Part shown: in pieces, positions 1 to 5,391 of the stretch
Numbering within the stretch: the first letter of the stretch is position 1
How the letters are laid out: each line of letters starts with the position of its first letter
Assembly: GCA_030616835.1 (NCBI GenBank)
Contig: JAUWWP010000208.1
Location: forward strand, 1-5,472
Length of the DNA stretch: 5,472 nucleotides
Direction of reading: 5' to 3'
Source of the DNA: Deltaproteobacteria bacterium
GTDB taxonomy: Bacteria > Desulfobacterota > G020345765
Program-made: the position numbers and the translations under genes
Notes under the pieces: generated by a model
Seen by the model: only the letters and a program-made list of their open reading frames with translations
What the model was told of the DNA's origin: nothing
Database searches by the model: none

Positions 1-1
1 A

Positions 2-283
2 GATCACAATGTAGGATTGACTGAAAATTATGGCCTGATGACAATCAACCTAAACGATCTTGCGGCCCCAGCACCTATCGTAGTTGATGAGGTCCTGGTT
101 GCAGAGGTCGGAGGCCCACGATATCAAAACATGGTTTGCTTGCCTTTGGATGAAGGTGGCGATCTGTTTGATGCTACTCAATACGGCGGAGTTAAACTCG
201 AACTCAATCAGAACGCAGTTACGAGAGCAGCCTCAGTAGTTCTTGAGGAGTTCATAGAAGGACGAGGACTTCCCGACACATAA
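2..283 (+). CDS. C-terminal end of a beta-rich protein, possibly capsid-type (5' truncated)
   Basis: The frame is open from the first full codon at the window edge, so this is the last 93 residues of a longer gene, ending at TAA 281-283. A TTG at 17 and an ATG at 38 could be internal starts, but no convincing ribosome binding site precedes either. The visible sequence alternates short hydrophobic beta-like stretches (TINLNDL, PIVVDEVLVAEV, NMVCLPL) with turns. It ends in a strand pair, VKLELNQNA then AASVVLEEFI, after an aromatic/Gly turn (DATQYGG). A closing segment of this kind, with a strand rich in K/E and L followed by a strand ending in V/L-E-E, resembles the end of viral jelly-roll capsid proteins. 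That is pattern inference only, not a recognised family match. It is the first gene of the visible module and is separated from the rest by the only real intergenic gap, which would suit a highly expressed capsid gene. It could equally be another virion beta protein. Confidence 0.6.
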   Translation, partial: DHNVGLTENYGLMTINLNDLAAPAPIVVDEVLVAEVGGPRYQNMVCLPLDEGGDLFDATQYGGVKLELNQNAVTRAASVVLEEFIEGRGLPDT

Positions 284-293
284 GAAGTATAAG
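284..293 (+). promoter_or_regulatory. weak TATA/-10-like element
   Basis: GAAG followed by TATAAG (288-293) lies just after the upstream stop codon and just before the hairpin. It could be read as a bacterial -10 box, but no good TTGACA-like -35 lies about 17 nt upstream. It could also be read as an archaeal TATA element with a purine-rich BRE-like flank. Either reading would give a transcript covering the genes from 365 onward. The match is short and may be chance. Confidence 0.15.
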
Positions 294-329
294 ATCAATC
301 GGTACGCGGTATCAAAGTATGCGATTGAT
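294..329 (+). other. imperfect hairpin in the intergenic gap
   Basis: The 8-nt arm ATCAATCG (294-301) is exactly complementary to CGATTGAT (322-329). With G321 bulged, the stem can extend through a G302-T320 wobble and TAC (303-305) pairing with GTA (317-319), leaving a loop of 11 nt. It starts 10 nt after the stop codon of the upstream gene. It is not followed by a T-run (the next bases are TATTCCCAC), so it is not a canonical intrinsic terminator. It may be a processing or stability element, or a partial attenuator that lowers expression of the downstream genes relative to the upstream one. The structure is seen; the function is inference. Confidence 0.4.
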
Positions 330-341
330 TATTCCCACATA

Positions 342-361
342 GGGGTTGGTTGGTCGGTGGG
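342..361 (+). promoter_or_regulatory. G-rich GGTT-repeat tract overlapping a ribosome binding site
   Basis: Five G-runs occur in 20 nt: G4 (342-345), GG (348-349), GG (352-353), GG (356-357) and GGG (359-361), separated by TT, TT, TC and T. The pattern fits a two-tetrad G-quadruplex. Its 3' end, GGTGGG, is also the likely Shine-Dalgarno sequence for the ATG at 365, so folding would hide the ribosome binding site. The sequence pattern is direct; a regulatory role is inference. Confidence 0.35.
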
Positions 362-364
362 ATA

Positions 365-721
365 ATGACAGAATTAATAAAATTAATCAAAGGACTTAAG
401 AAATGGGCTTTTTGGTCAATCGAAAAACCAGCAAATCTTGATTACAATTTTAATGGAACGATCACTTTAGCTGCTGGTAAAGATATCAATGTTACAAAAG
501 AACTCGGTGGTCAAATCCCCAAAACCATAGAGATATATTGTGCTCAGAATTTTACATTAAAATATGGCTTTAAAAAAGTTGCTAATAAAACTTGGCCGCG
601 AACATTAATCGCAGGTTCTTGGCATAAGTGGAATAATCGAGCTTATAAAGCGTTGAGGATAGAGCCTGTGGCAAATGCAATTACACAGATCATAATAAGC
701 GCAACAGATCCGAAGGGATGA
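365..721 (+). CDS. small basic beta-rich protein with amphipathic N-terminus, function unknown
   Basis: The start is placed at ATG 365, with GGTGGG (356-361) just upstream. An in-frame TTG at 350 would add five residues but lies inside the G-rich tract. The 118-residue product begins with a Lys/Leu/Ile-rich amphipathic stretch (residues 1-17, with two Trp close behind) that could lie on a membrane or pack against another protein. From about residue 25 it looks like an all-beta domain: alternating strands (TITLAAG, TIEIYC, TLKYGF), a TWP...AGSWHKWN turn region (about 78-92), then LRIEPV and ITQIIISAT. There is no signal peptide. The gene is AT-rich (about one third G+C in the lines I counted) and its TGA overlaps the next ATG as ATGA. 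A single beta-sandwich minor capsid or adaptor protein is plausible, but I do not recognise the family. Confidence 0.75.
   Translation: MTELIKLIKGLKKWAFWSIEKPANLDYNFNGTITLAAGKDINVTKELGGQIPKTIEIYCAQNFTLKYGFKKVANKTWPRTLIAGSWHKWNNRAYKALRIEPVANAITQIIISATDPKG
712..717 (+). promoter_or_regulatory. ribosome binding site GAAGGG that bears on start choice
   Basis: GAAGGG directly abuts ATG 718 (spacing 0) but lies 6 nt from the in-frame ATG at 724. The spacing therefore favours 724 as the true start of the beta-helix gene. The motif lies inside the end of the upstream gene, so translation is probably coupled. Confidence 0.45.
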
Positions 722-1971
722 ATATGGAGGACGGTTACAGCTCTGAACAATGGGATATCATCAAAACGCCTTCAGGCGAAGTATATGTTCGTTCACTGCA
801 TAGTTTGAAGGCGATATCGGATGCACTCGCAAATGGCAGTTCGAAATTGGGTTTGCTCCCGGATATTCCATCGATGCGCCATGAAAGGGGAATCCATTGG
901 TTCAAGGTAGTCGGGACCGGATTATCGGACGCCTCGTCTGCGGCCAATGCCGACACCGGGGCCTATAATAATATCACCACATACGGAACCACAGAGCAGG
1001 ACGATGTTTTCATATATTTGTACGGAACTTTTGATTTTGATGGTCATGTAAATGGATTACAATTAACCGGAAATGCTTATGGTGTTTTTGGCATGGGACC
1101 AGGAAGGACGGTCATTACCAATACCAATGTTGCCAGGGTTTATTGCATGACTAATGGGGCAGGTATCGGTATCGAGATAGCAGGTTTTGATTATCAAGGT
1201 CCCGCTGCATTGACCGCCTATATTTATACTGCCGAGGATAATACCTGGGTCCATCATTGTTTTTTTTACGGCGGTGTGACCTGTGGTATCTTAATTGGAA
1301 CCGGAGGCTTTGATCCTCTTATTGAACATAATCTCTTCTATCTAATTGGTGAAACAGGAATCAGAGCCGCAACCAATGTTTCGCAAGGAACTATCCGGGA
1401 TAATTTCATATATTCCGCAGGGCTTGAGGGGATTCTTTTAGGTTCTAATACCGTTGACCATATGTGGGTTCATCACAATTTTATTTTTGGGGGAACGATA
1501 ACGGAATATGGTATAGAAATTACTCTCGGTGACACTAATACTATCACTGATAATTATATCGGTGGCTGCACCCTCGGATTAATTCTCGATACCGGCACCG
1601 ATAATGTTCGGGAAGGGAATAAAGGAACCTGGATTTGGCCTTCACCTGTGGTTCTTGATGGAAACGAACAAGATTGGTTTGCATCTGCCGTCGCTCCAAG
1701 TGAGCCTCTTAATGAAACCGGTGTTATGCGAATTTATATCGATTATACCGGAATAGGTGCTGGTGATACGATTGTCCATCGGTTTTATCGAGCGAATAGC
1801 GGAGGGCCTTTGGTATTGGCAAGAACCATCACTCAAGCTGGGGTTCCGGTAGACCTTGCTCCCGTATATGAGGAGCGATATTCAAAATACTGTTTCATGC
1901 ATGTTACGGTTCAACGTACTGCCGGTGTATTGGCGAATATTGATGGGACTACAGAAGTGGCGGTGAGTTGA
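718..1971 (+). CDS. right-handed parallel beta-helix protein, probable virion spike or fibre
   Basis: Translation gives 417 residues from ATG 718, or 415 from the better-spaced ATG 724. Residues 1-60 form a small N-terminal region with no signal peptide, perhaps the particle-attachment part. From about 95 to 300 there are coils of a pectate-lyase/NosD-like right-handed beta-helix. The opening GVFGMGPGRTVIT (122-134) is typical of such folds. It is followed by repeating coils ending in turns such as IEHNLFY (202-208), IRDNFIY (226-232), VHHNFIF (251-257) and ITDNYIG (276-282), each 20-25 residues apart. Residues about 322-417 look like a separate beta-sandwich (MRIYIDYTG, TIVHRFYR, CFMHVTVQR). 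The same helix fold occurs in phage tailspikes, in polysaccharide lyases and in archaeal surface proteins. Absence of a signal sequence and the virion-like neighbours favour a structural spike or receptor-binding protein assembled in the cytoplasm. Enzymatic activity cannot be judged, as no catalytic set is recognisable. The fold call is strong; the virion role is inference. Confidence 0.85.
   Translation: MNMEDGYSSEQWDIIKTPSGEVYVRSLHSLKAISDALANGSSKLGLLPDIPSMRHERGIHWFKVVGTGLSDASSAANADTGAYNNITTYGTTEQDDVFIYLYGTFDFDGHVNGLQLTGNAYGVFGMGPGRTVITNTNVARVYCMTNGAGIGIEIAGFDYQGPAALTAYIYTAEDNTWVHHCFFYGGVTCGILIGTGGFDPLIEHNLFYLIGETGIRAATNVSQGTIRDNFIYSAGLEGILLGSNTVDHMWVHHNFIFGGTITEYGIEITLGDTNTITDNYIGGCTLGLILDTGTDNVREGNKGTWIWPSPVVLDGNEQDWFASAVAPSEPLNETGVMRIYIDYTGIGAGDTIVHRFYRANSGGPLVLARTITQAGVPVDLAPVYEERYSKYCFMHVTVQRTAGVLANIDGTTEVAVS
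1962..1966 (+). promoter_or_regulatory. ribosome binding site GGTGA
   Basis: GGTGA matches the anti-Shine-Dalgarno core and lies 4 nt before ATG 1971. This favours ATG 1971 over the in-frame TTG at 1968. The A of the upstream TGA is also the A of this ATG (TGATG), a stop-start arrangement typical of translational coupling. Confidence 0.5.
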
Positions 1972-2498
1972 TGGGAGATAAATATAAAAATATGGATGAA
2001 AAACTACTCGGGCATTATATTACCCAGGCCTGCAACCATAAAGAAGAGACATTACTGAAAAAACAACAAAAATATACCAAGGACATTAACCATAATAATA
2101 CCTGCCTGGATGGTGGGGTCCTGCATTTAGATGAGGGCAGAGGAGATATAGATTGGGCCGGGATCAAGAATTGGACTTATTACGATATCGACCCTAATCA
2201 GGATCGTCCTTTTCGAAAAGATAAGAATCATCCAAATGGTCGATTTGAAACCGAGCAGGAATTCGAGGATTGGAAACAATCTAATATTTCGGCGATCCAA
2301 GATGCAATCGCTCTCTTCGCAGATTGGAAAGATAATGTTGATGAGATTGTCCAAGTTGTTAATCATATTAAATCAGGGAAGATAATTGTATGTAGGTCCG
2401 AAGAGGAAAGTAATCAGAAAAAACAAACCGGAGATAAAAAATTGAAAGTGAAAATCGGCCGACATTGGGTCAAGGCCGTTATCAAAAAGGGGATATAA
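1971..2498 (+). CDS. charged hydrophilic protein of unknown function
   Basis: The product is 175 residues, starting at ATG 1971 behind GGTGA. It shares one base with the upstream stop and abuts the next gene with no gap (TAA then ATG 2499). It is rich in Lys, Asp, Glu, Asn and Gln. Residues 1-40 and about 95-134 are probably helical (for example AIQDAIALFADWKDNVDEIV). A central part (about 50-90) is rich in Asp, Gly and Trp (DIDWAGIKNWTYYDIDPNQD). The C-terminus turns basic (KKLKVKIGRHWVKAVIKKG) and could contact nucleic acid or an acidic partner. There is no membrane segment or signal peptide. Base composition is strongly A-rich (15 of 60 bases are G or C in the line at 2041). I do not recognise the family; an assembly or internal virion protein is possible from context only. 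Confidence 0.75.
   Translation: MGDKYKNMDEKLLGHYITQACNHKEETLLKKQQKYTKDINHNNTCLDGGVLHLDEGRGDIDWAGIKNWTYYDIDPNQDRPFRKDKNHPNGRFETEQEFEDWKQSNISAIQDAIALFADWKDNVDEIVQVVNHIKSGKIIVCRSEEESNQKKQTGDKKLKVKIGRHWVKAVIKKGI
2487..2492 (+). promoter_or_regulatory. ribosome binding site AAGGGG
   Basis: AAGGGG lies 6 nt ahead of ATG 2499, within the last codons of the upstream gene, and supports that start. Confidence 0.45.
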
Positions 2499-2861
2499 AT
2501 GTTGGGAAGACGACGAAACGAAGAGGACGATCACATACCGACCTTTGATGAGTCGGCAAGATCAATTCAGGACCGAGATAAGGATTACTCTCGGAAGGTA
2601 AAAGAACATCGAAAAAAAATGAATCTTCAAACCTCAAAGGCATATGGCGGCCTTGCATTGGAGCAGGAGAATAACGATCTATTAGAAAAAACTCTCAAAG
2701 AGATACGAAGAGGATATTTAAAACATCTCGATGAGATGTCAAACGATATGAGGTCCTTAATTGTGATCCTGCTCAAACATCCGGAGATTATGGACGGCGA
2801 AGATTTAAAAATCATCGATAAAATAAAAGAAAAATTGAATGATCTAATTGAGGAAGGTTGA
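2499..2861 (+). CDS. small highly charged helical (coiled-coil-like) protein, unknown function
   Basis: The 120-residue product starts immediately after the upstream TAA, with AAGGGG as its ribosome binding site. The N-terminus is basic then acidic (GRRRNEEDDH) and looks disordered. From about residue 20 to the end nearly everything is helix-compatible, dense in Lys, Arg, Glu and Asp, with Leu/Ile/Met at heptad-like spacing (LLEKTLKEIRRGYLKHLDEM; MRSLIVILLKHPEIM; LKIIDKIKEKLNDLIEEG). The MRSLIVILL stretch is too short for a membrane span and is flanked by charge, so it is more likely a helix core. There is no Cys. Size and character fit a scaffold, spacer or assembly helper, but also many unrelated small proteins; I do not recognise it. 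The gene is AT-rich like the one before it, and the two may work together. Confidence 0.75.
   Translation: MLGRRRNEEDDHIPTFDESARSIQDRDKDYSRKVKEHRKKMNLQTSKAYGGLALEQENNDLLEKTLKEIRRGYLKHLDEMSNDMRSLIVILLKHPEIMDGEDLKIIDKIKEKLNDLIEEG
2851..2857 (+). promoter_or_regulatory. ribosome binding site AGGAAGG that decides a start
   Basis: AGGAAGG is followed after 6 nt by ATG 2864. It directly abuts the in-frame TTG at 2858, so the ATG is the better start. Confidence 0.55.
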
Positions 2862-2863
2862 TC

Positions 2864-3292
2864 ATGAGAGTTAATTTCAATTTCACGGATAGCCCTCGAG
2901 GGAGTTTAGCAATCCGCCAATTGATAGGCGTTGCTTATAGCGTCAATGATAGCGAAGGCAATTTAATTTTACAAGGCGAAGGTGGTATCCATGAATTATC
3001 TCCTGGGCAATATTGTATCGATGCTACGAAATACATCGACGATATGATGATCTATTTTGCACAACAATCTTTTGAGGTCCCGACAGAGATTCCAGAGGAT
3101 ACTTTTCAAATAATACCTCCTCCTCCTTATGATCTGGGGATCACAGTTTACATGGTGATCATTCCAATTATTGAAAAAGAGGAAGTGCCTTGCCCTGAGA
3201 TGTGGGATTATGAAGACGATGCCGACGATGGCGGCGGCGGTGGGTTGTGGTTGTTGATCCTGATCGGACTGTTAATCTTGGGGGGTGTATGA
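2864..3292 (+). CDS. small beta-domain protein with Asp/Gly linker and C-terminal membrane anchor
   Basis: The product is 142 residues from ATG 2864, 2 nt after the upstream stop. Residues about 1-100 look all-beta: NFNFTD, then AYSVNDSEGNLILQGEGG and LSPGQYCIDA. The 'modified D-x-G-N turn, then L-x-P-G-x-Y' pattern recalls small transthyretin-like or carboxypeptidase-regulatory-like sandwiches (inference). A proline run (IIPPPPYD, 83-90) leads to another strand pair. Residues 115-127 form an acidic/glycine linker (DYEDDADDGGGGG), followed by a hydrophobic tail LWLLILIGLLILGGV (128-142) that ends the protein. This is a tail-anchor layout: a soluble domain facing the cytosol, or the capsid side of a virion membrane. 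The anchor is short (15 residues) and has no positive tail. There is no N-terminal signal. A membrane-to-capsid linker in a membrane-containing virus is the favoured idea. Confidence 0.8.
   Translation: MRVNFNFTDSPRGSLAIRQLIGVAYSVNDSEGNLILQGEGGIHELSPGQYCIDATKYIDDMMIYFAQQSFEVPTEIPEDTFQIIPPPPYDLGITVYMVIIPIIEKEEVPCPEMWDYEDDADDGGGGGLWLLILIGLLILGGV
3280..3287 (+). promoter_or_regulatory. ribosome binding site GGGGGGTG at a G6 run
   Basis: The G6 run followed by TG contains GGTG, with 6 nt (TATGAC) to ATG 3294. An in-frame GTG at 3285 overlaps the motif itself and is unlikely to be the start. Confidence 0.5.
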
Positions 3293-3293
3293 C

Positions 3294-4493
3294 ATGGCGG
3301 CCGATGAACTGTACGTCCCAAATTCGGAACTCGTAAAATCACCGCTTGAAATTCTGCCCGGGCTTGTCGTCGAGCCTCGTTGGATAAACGATAACTGGTG
3401 GCTTATCCCCGTCAGCGAAAAGGATCAACTCCCCGATGTCGAGGCAATGCTTATTCACGAATTGGGTCGGCGTATCGGAGACGAACCGACCGAAGTATCA
3501 TACGATGAGATCTGTTGCCTGATAAATGCATTGGCGCATCGTCGGGAAGCCCAGACCGACGCCCTAAGGAATATCATGGGGTTGCTCGCAACGGATAAGC
3601 CAACACCCTTGACCGAGGTCCCGCCTTATGCATTAGTCGAGGGCGATGATCAACTGCTTAACGAATTACCGACGAGTGAACTGACCGGGGTCGATACTTT
3701 TGACTTCATCCAATACGGTTATTACGCTCAAAAATTACCCGTCAGGCATGAAGGATTCCCGACCGATTGGGCCTATATCGATCATCCCTATTATCAAATA
3801 TTTAAACATGGAGATCATGTCAGGATTTGGCTTGAAGATAAACTAACAGGCGATGTTGCGAGTGTCGTGGTCGATACGGTCCTGCAACATTGGTCTTTTG
3901 AATTCCCTGAGGATATTTGGCATTGTTATACGTTTGACAGATACAGCTTTAAAAAGAATCCCGGGGAAACATTCTTTAATATTTTTGCTCGCCGTGGACC
4001 TTATGAAATTGACGGCGGAGAGGGCGGCACATGGCAAGATACTGAACCAGGCGGACCTCTATATTTCTACAAGAACAAACTCTTGACCGAACCATGCACG
4101 ATAGAGAGGGAGTATAGGGGACCTGAACCTTACGGCGATTGGCAGCCCGATAAATTAAGCATTTGGATTGATGCCTTTGACATTGTCCCAGGGGCCTTCG
4201 AAGATCGAGTACATGTTACGGAACAGTATAAGATCGTCGTGGAATTTGTAGACAAATCAATATACGAGGTCCTGTTGGCTTTAAGCTATTTCAACCATGA
4301 TTTCGGCGATATCGTCATGGAAACCAGGTCATTCATCGAACATTACCCGGATATGTCCCGGCTTGCCGAGGTTGCCGCCGCCGAGATCATATTACTCGAC
4401 GACATGAGGTTGAATGGTTTGATAAACAGTCCGCAGTGGGTGGATGGAAAACAACAACTCGAACAGATGGCGAGTATTAAAATAACATGGTGA
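3294..4493 (+). CDS. large soluble acidic and aromatic protein, unknown family
   Basis: ATG 3294 begins 1 nt after the previous TGA and gives 399 residues. Residues 1-45 contain a Trp-rich patch (EPRWINDNWWLIPV). About 46-100 is helical (LIHELGRRIGD, then ICCLINALAHRREAQTDALRNIMGLL). Residues 101-135 form an acidic, proline-containing linker. About 135-300 is rich in Tyr, Trp, Phe and His and probably beta (FIQYGYYAQK; HVRIWLEDKL; SFEFPEDIWHCYTFDRYSF; PLYFYKNKLL), with a Gly-rich loop at 240-254. About 307-345 returns to mixed alpha/beta (YKIVVEFVDKSIYEVLLAL), and the C-terminus is helical (RLAEVAAAEIILLDDMRL). HELGR is not an HExxH metalloprotease motif. There is no signal peptide or membrane span. 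G+C is clearly higher than in the genes at 1971-2861. It sits between two membrane-anchored proteins, so it may be a partner or vertex/adaptor component, but nothing in the sequence names a function. Confidence 0.8.
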   Translation: MAADELYVPNSELVKSPLEILPGLVVEPRWINDNWWLIPVSEKDQLPDVEAMLIHELGRRIGDEPTEVSYDEICCLINALAHRREAQTDALRNIMGLLATDKPTPLTEVPPYALVEGDDQLLNELPTSELTGVDTFDFIQYGYYAQKLPVRHEGFPTDWAYIDHPYYQIFKHGDHVRIWLEDKLTGDVASVVVDTVLQHWSFEFPEDIWHCYTFDRYSFKKNPGETFFNIFARRGPYEIDGGEGGTWQDTEPGGPLYFYKNKLLTEPCTIEREYRGPEPYGDWQPDKLSIWIDAFDIVPGAFEDRVHVTEQYKIVVEFVDKSIYEVLLALSYFNHDFGDIVMETRSFIEHYPDMSRLAEVAAAEIILLDDMRLNGLINSPQWVDGKQQLEQMASIKITW

Positions 4494-4494
4494 T
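4489..4494 (+). promoter_or_regulatory. strong ribosome binding site GGTGAT containing the upstream stop
   Basis: GGTGAT, a near-perfect anti-Shine-Dalgarno match, lies 6 nt ahead of ATG 4501. The TGA within it (4491-4493) terminates the previous gene, so a terminating ribosome sits on the next initiation site. This suggests tight coupling and good expression of the repeat protein. Confidence 0.6.
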
Positions 4495-4500
4495 GATGAT

Positions 4501-5391
4501 ATGAGTGAAGCAAAAGACGCTAAACCCGTTTATGATGAGGACGGTGAAGACACCGATATGATTGTCCAGGAGAAGGACTACGATTCTGAATCAACGGGGG
4601 CAAAGGATGATTATCAACATGTCCCCGGCACTAACAAATCAATAGGACCCAACGGCAGGGTCATGACCGAACAACCATCACAATCACCGAGGCCTCCGTT
4701 CTTTCCGCCGGGTGACGGCGGAGTTGCGGTTCACTTCCCGGACATCAACATTGATGTCGGGGATATTCACGCACCCGATCTGAACATATCCGAACCGTTA
4801 TTTAATATCGACATCCCGCAACCTCTCGTCGATATTAAAGTCAACGAGCCGCTTATGCAGATCGATATCCCTCAACCACTCGTGGACATTGACATGTCAC
4901 AACCATTGGTGAACATTGAAATCCCTCAACCACTCGTGGACATTGACATAACCTCACCACTTATCGAAGCCCCAGTGGACATTGATATCCCAGACATCGT
5001 CATGCCCGAAAAGGTCATAGAAATCATCGGCCCCCTGGTCGAGATTCCTGAGATACCACCGTTCCCGGAATGGCCGGAAATCCCCGAATGGCCCGAGATA
5101 CCGGAGAACCTCGTCAGCATCGTCGGACCTATGGTCGAGATCCCCGAGGACCTGGTCAACATCATCGGCCCCATGGTCGAGATTCCGGAGTTTCCCGAGG
5201 AAGGGCTTATCCAGATCGGTGACATCAGCATGCCCGAGGTCGTCGGAATCAATGTCGATATCCCGCTTGACGAAATTCCCGAACCTGTCCAATACGGCAT
5301 TGCAGGCGGTGCTATCCTCATCGGGTTAGGCATTCTGCTGTTGGGTATCGGGCGAACCGCAAGTGCCGTTAAGGGAATTACGGGGAAATGA
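4501..5391 (+). CDS. tail-anchored fibrous protein with 9- and 14-residue Pro/Ile/Val repeats
   Basis: The product is 296 residues behind a strong GGTGAT site. Residues 1-45 are strongly acidic and probably disordered; 58-80 are Pro/Gly-rich (PRPPFFPPGDGG). Residues 97-163 are six nonapeptides of the form x-x-P-L-x-x-I-x-I (SEPLFNIDI, PQPLVDIKV, NEPLMQIDI, PQPLVDIDM, SQPLVNIEI, PQPLVDIDI) plus a longer seventh. Residues 170-229 hold three 14-residue units ending GP(L/M)VEIP, the first separated from the others by a PEWPEI tandem (189-200). Alternating Ile/Val with regular Pro suggests an elongated beta-fibre or stalk. Residues 265-284 are one glycine-rich hydrophobic span, followed by a short basic tail (R285, K291, K296). 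With no signal peptide, this is a C-tail-anchored protein with the repeat stalk on the cytosolic side, or on the capsid side of a virion membrane. AHNAK-type repeats look similar but this is probably convergence. No enzyme motif is seen. Confidence 0.85.
   Translation: MSEAKDAKPVYDEDGEDTDMIVQEKDYDSESTGAKDDYQHVPGTNKSIGPNGRVMTEQPSQSPRPPFFPPGDGGVAVHFPDINIDVGDIHAPDLNISEPLFNIDIPQPLVDIKVNEPLMQIDIPQPLVDIDMSQPLVNIEIPQPLVDIDITSPLIEAPVDIDIPDIVMPEKVIEIIGPLVEIPEIPPFPEWPEIPEWPEIPENLVSIVGPMVEIPEDLVNIIGPMVEIPEFPEEGLIQIGDISMPEVVGINVDIPLDEIPEPVQYGIAGGAILIGLGILLLGIGRTASAVKGITGK
4789..4989 (+). repeat. nonapeptide-coding repeat array (27-nt unit, 54-nt higher-order period)
   Basis: Six in-frame 27-nt units plus one extended unit encode x-x-P-L-x-x-I-x-I. 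Alternate units match better: the copies starting with IPQPLVDI begin at 4813, 4867 and 4921, exactly 54 nt apart. Growth by duplication of unit pairs is the simplest explanation. Confidence 0.85.
4867..4949 (+). repeat. 29-nt exact direct repeat
   Basis: The sequence at 4867-4895 is identical to that at 4921-4949 over 29 nt, while the partner copy at 4813 has diverged at several third-codon positions. Exact identity in one pair suggests a more recent duplication or conversion and a site prone to copy-number change. Confidence 0.85.
5008..5187 (+). repeat. 14-residue repeat units with an inserted PEWPEI tandem
   Basis: Three units encode E-x-(V/L)-(I/V)-x-I-(I/V)-G-P-(L/M)-V-E-I-P at residues 170-183, 202-215 and 216-229. 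Between the first and second lies a tandem PEWPEI-PEWPEI (189-200). The second and third units are directly adjacent. Confidence 0.8.

Noticed and set aside
735..956. Minus-strand frame of 73 codons under the beta-helix gene
   Set aside because: Antisense to the clearly coding N-terminal part and without an initiation signal.
718..1971. Secreted polysaccharide lyase or NosD-type periplasmic protein
   Set aside because: No signal peptide from either start codon and no recognisable catalytic residues; neighbours look virion-like. Kept only as an alternative.
3280..3294. Possible +1 frameshift on the G6 run fusing the membrane-anchored protein to the 399-residue protein
   Set aside because: The downstream frame is open only from 3276, so a shift is possible, but the G-run is explained as the Shine-Dalgarno of ATG 3294 and the first protein ends naturally in a membrane tail.
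3346..3480. HELGR in the 399-residue protein as a metalloprotease motif
   Set aside because: HExxH needs a second His; here the fifth residue is Arg and no other zinc ligand set is apparent.
3853..4086. Plus-strand frame of 77 codons inside the 399-residue gene
   Set aside because: Out of frame within a strong gene and with no good ribosome binding site; probably chance.
4789..4989. CRISPR array suggested by regularly spaced direct repeats
   Set aside because: Units are in-frame multiples of 27 nt inside an open frame, with no unique spacers and only coding-level conservation.
4954..5292. Second minus-strand frame (112 codons), rich in Asp and Leu
   Set aside because: Same cause: a shadow of the sense repeats, overlapping the better-supported + strand gene.
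4926..5333. Long open frame on the minus strand (135 codons) with Gly/Ser/Ile/Met repeats
   Set aside because: It lies wholly inside the repeat gene and its repeats mirror the sense-strand Pro/Ile repeats; it has no fitting operon context.
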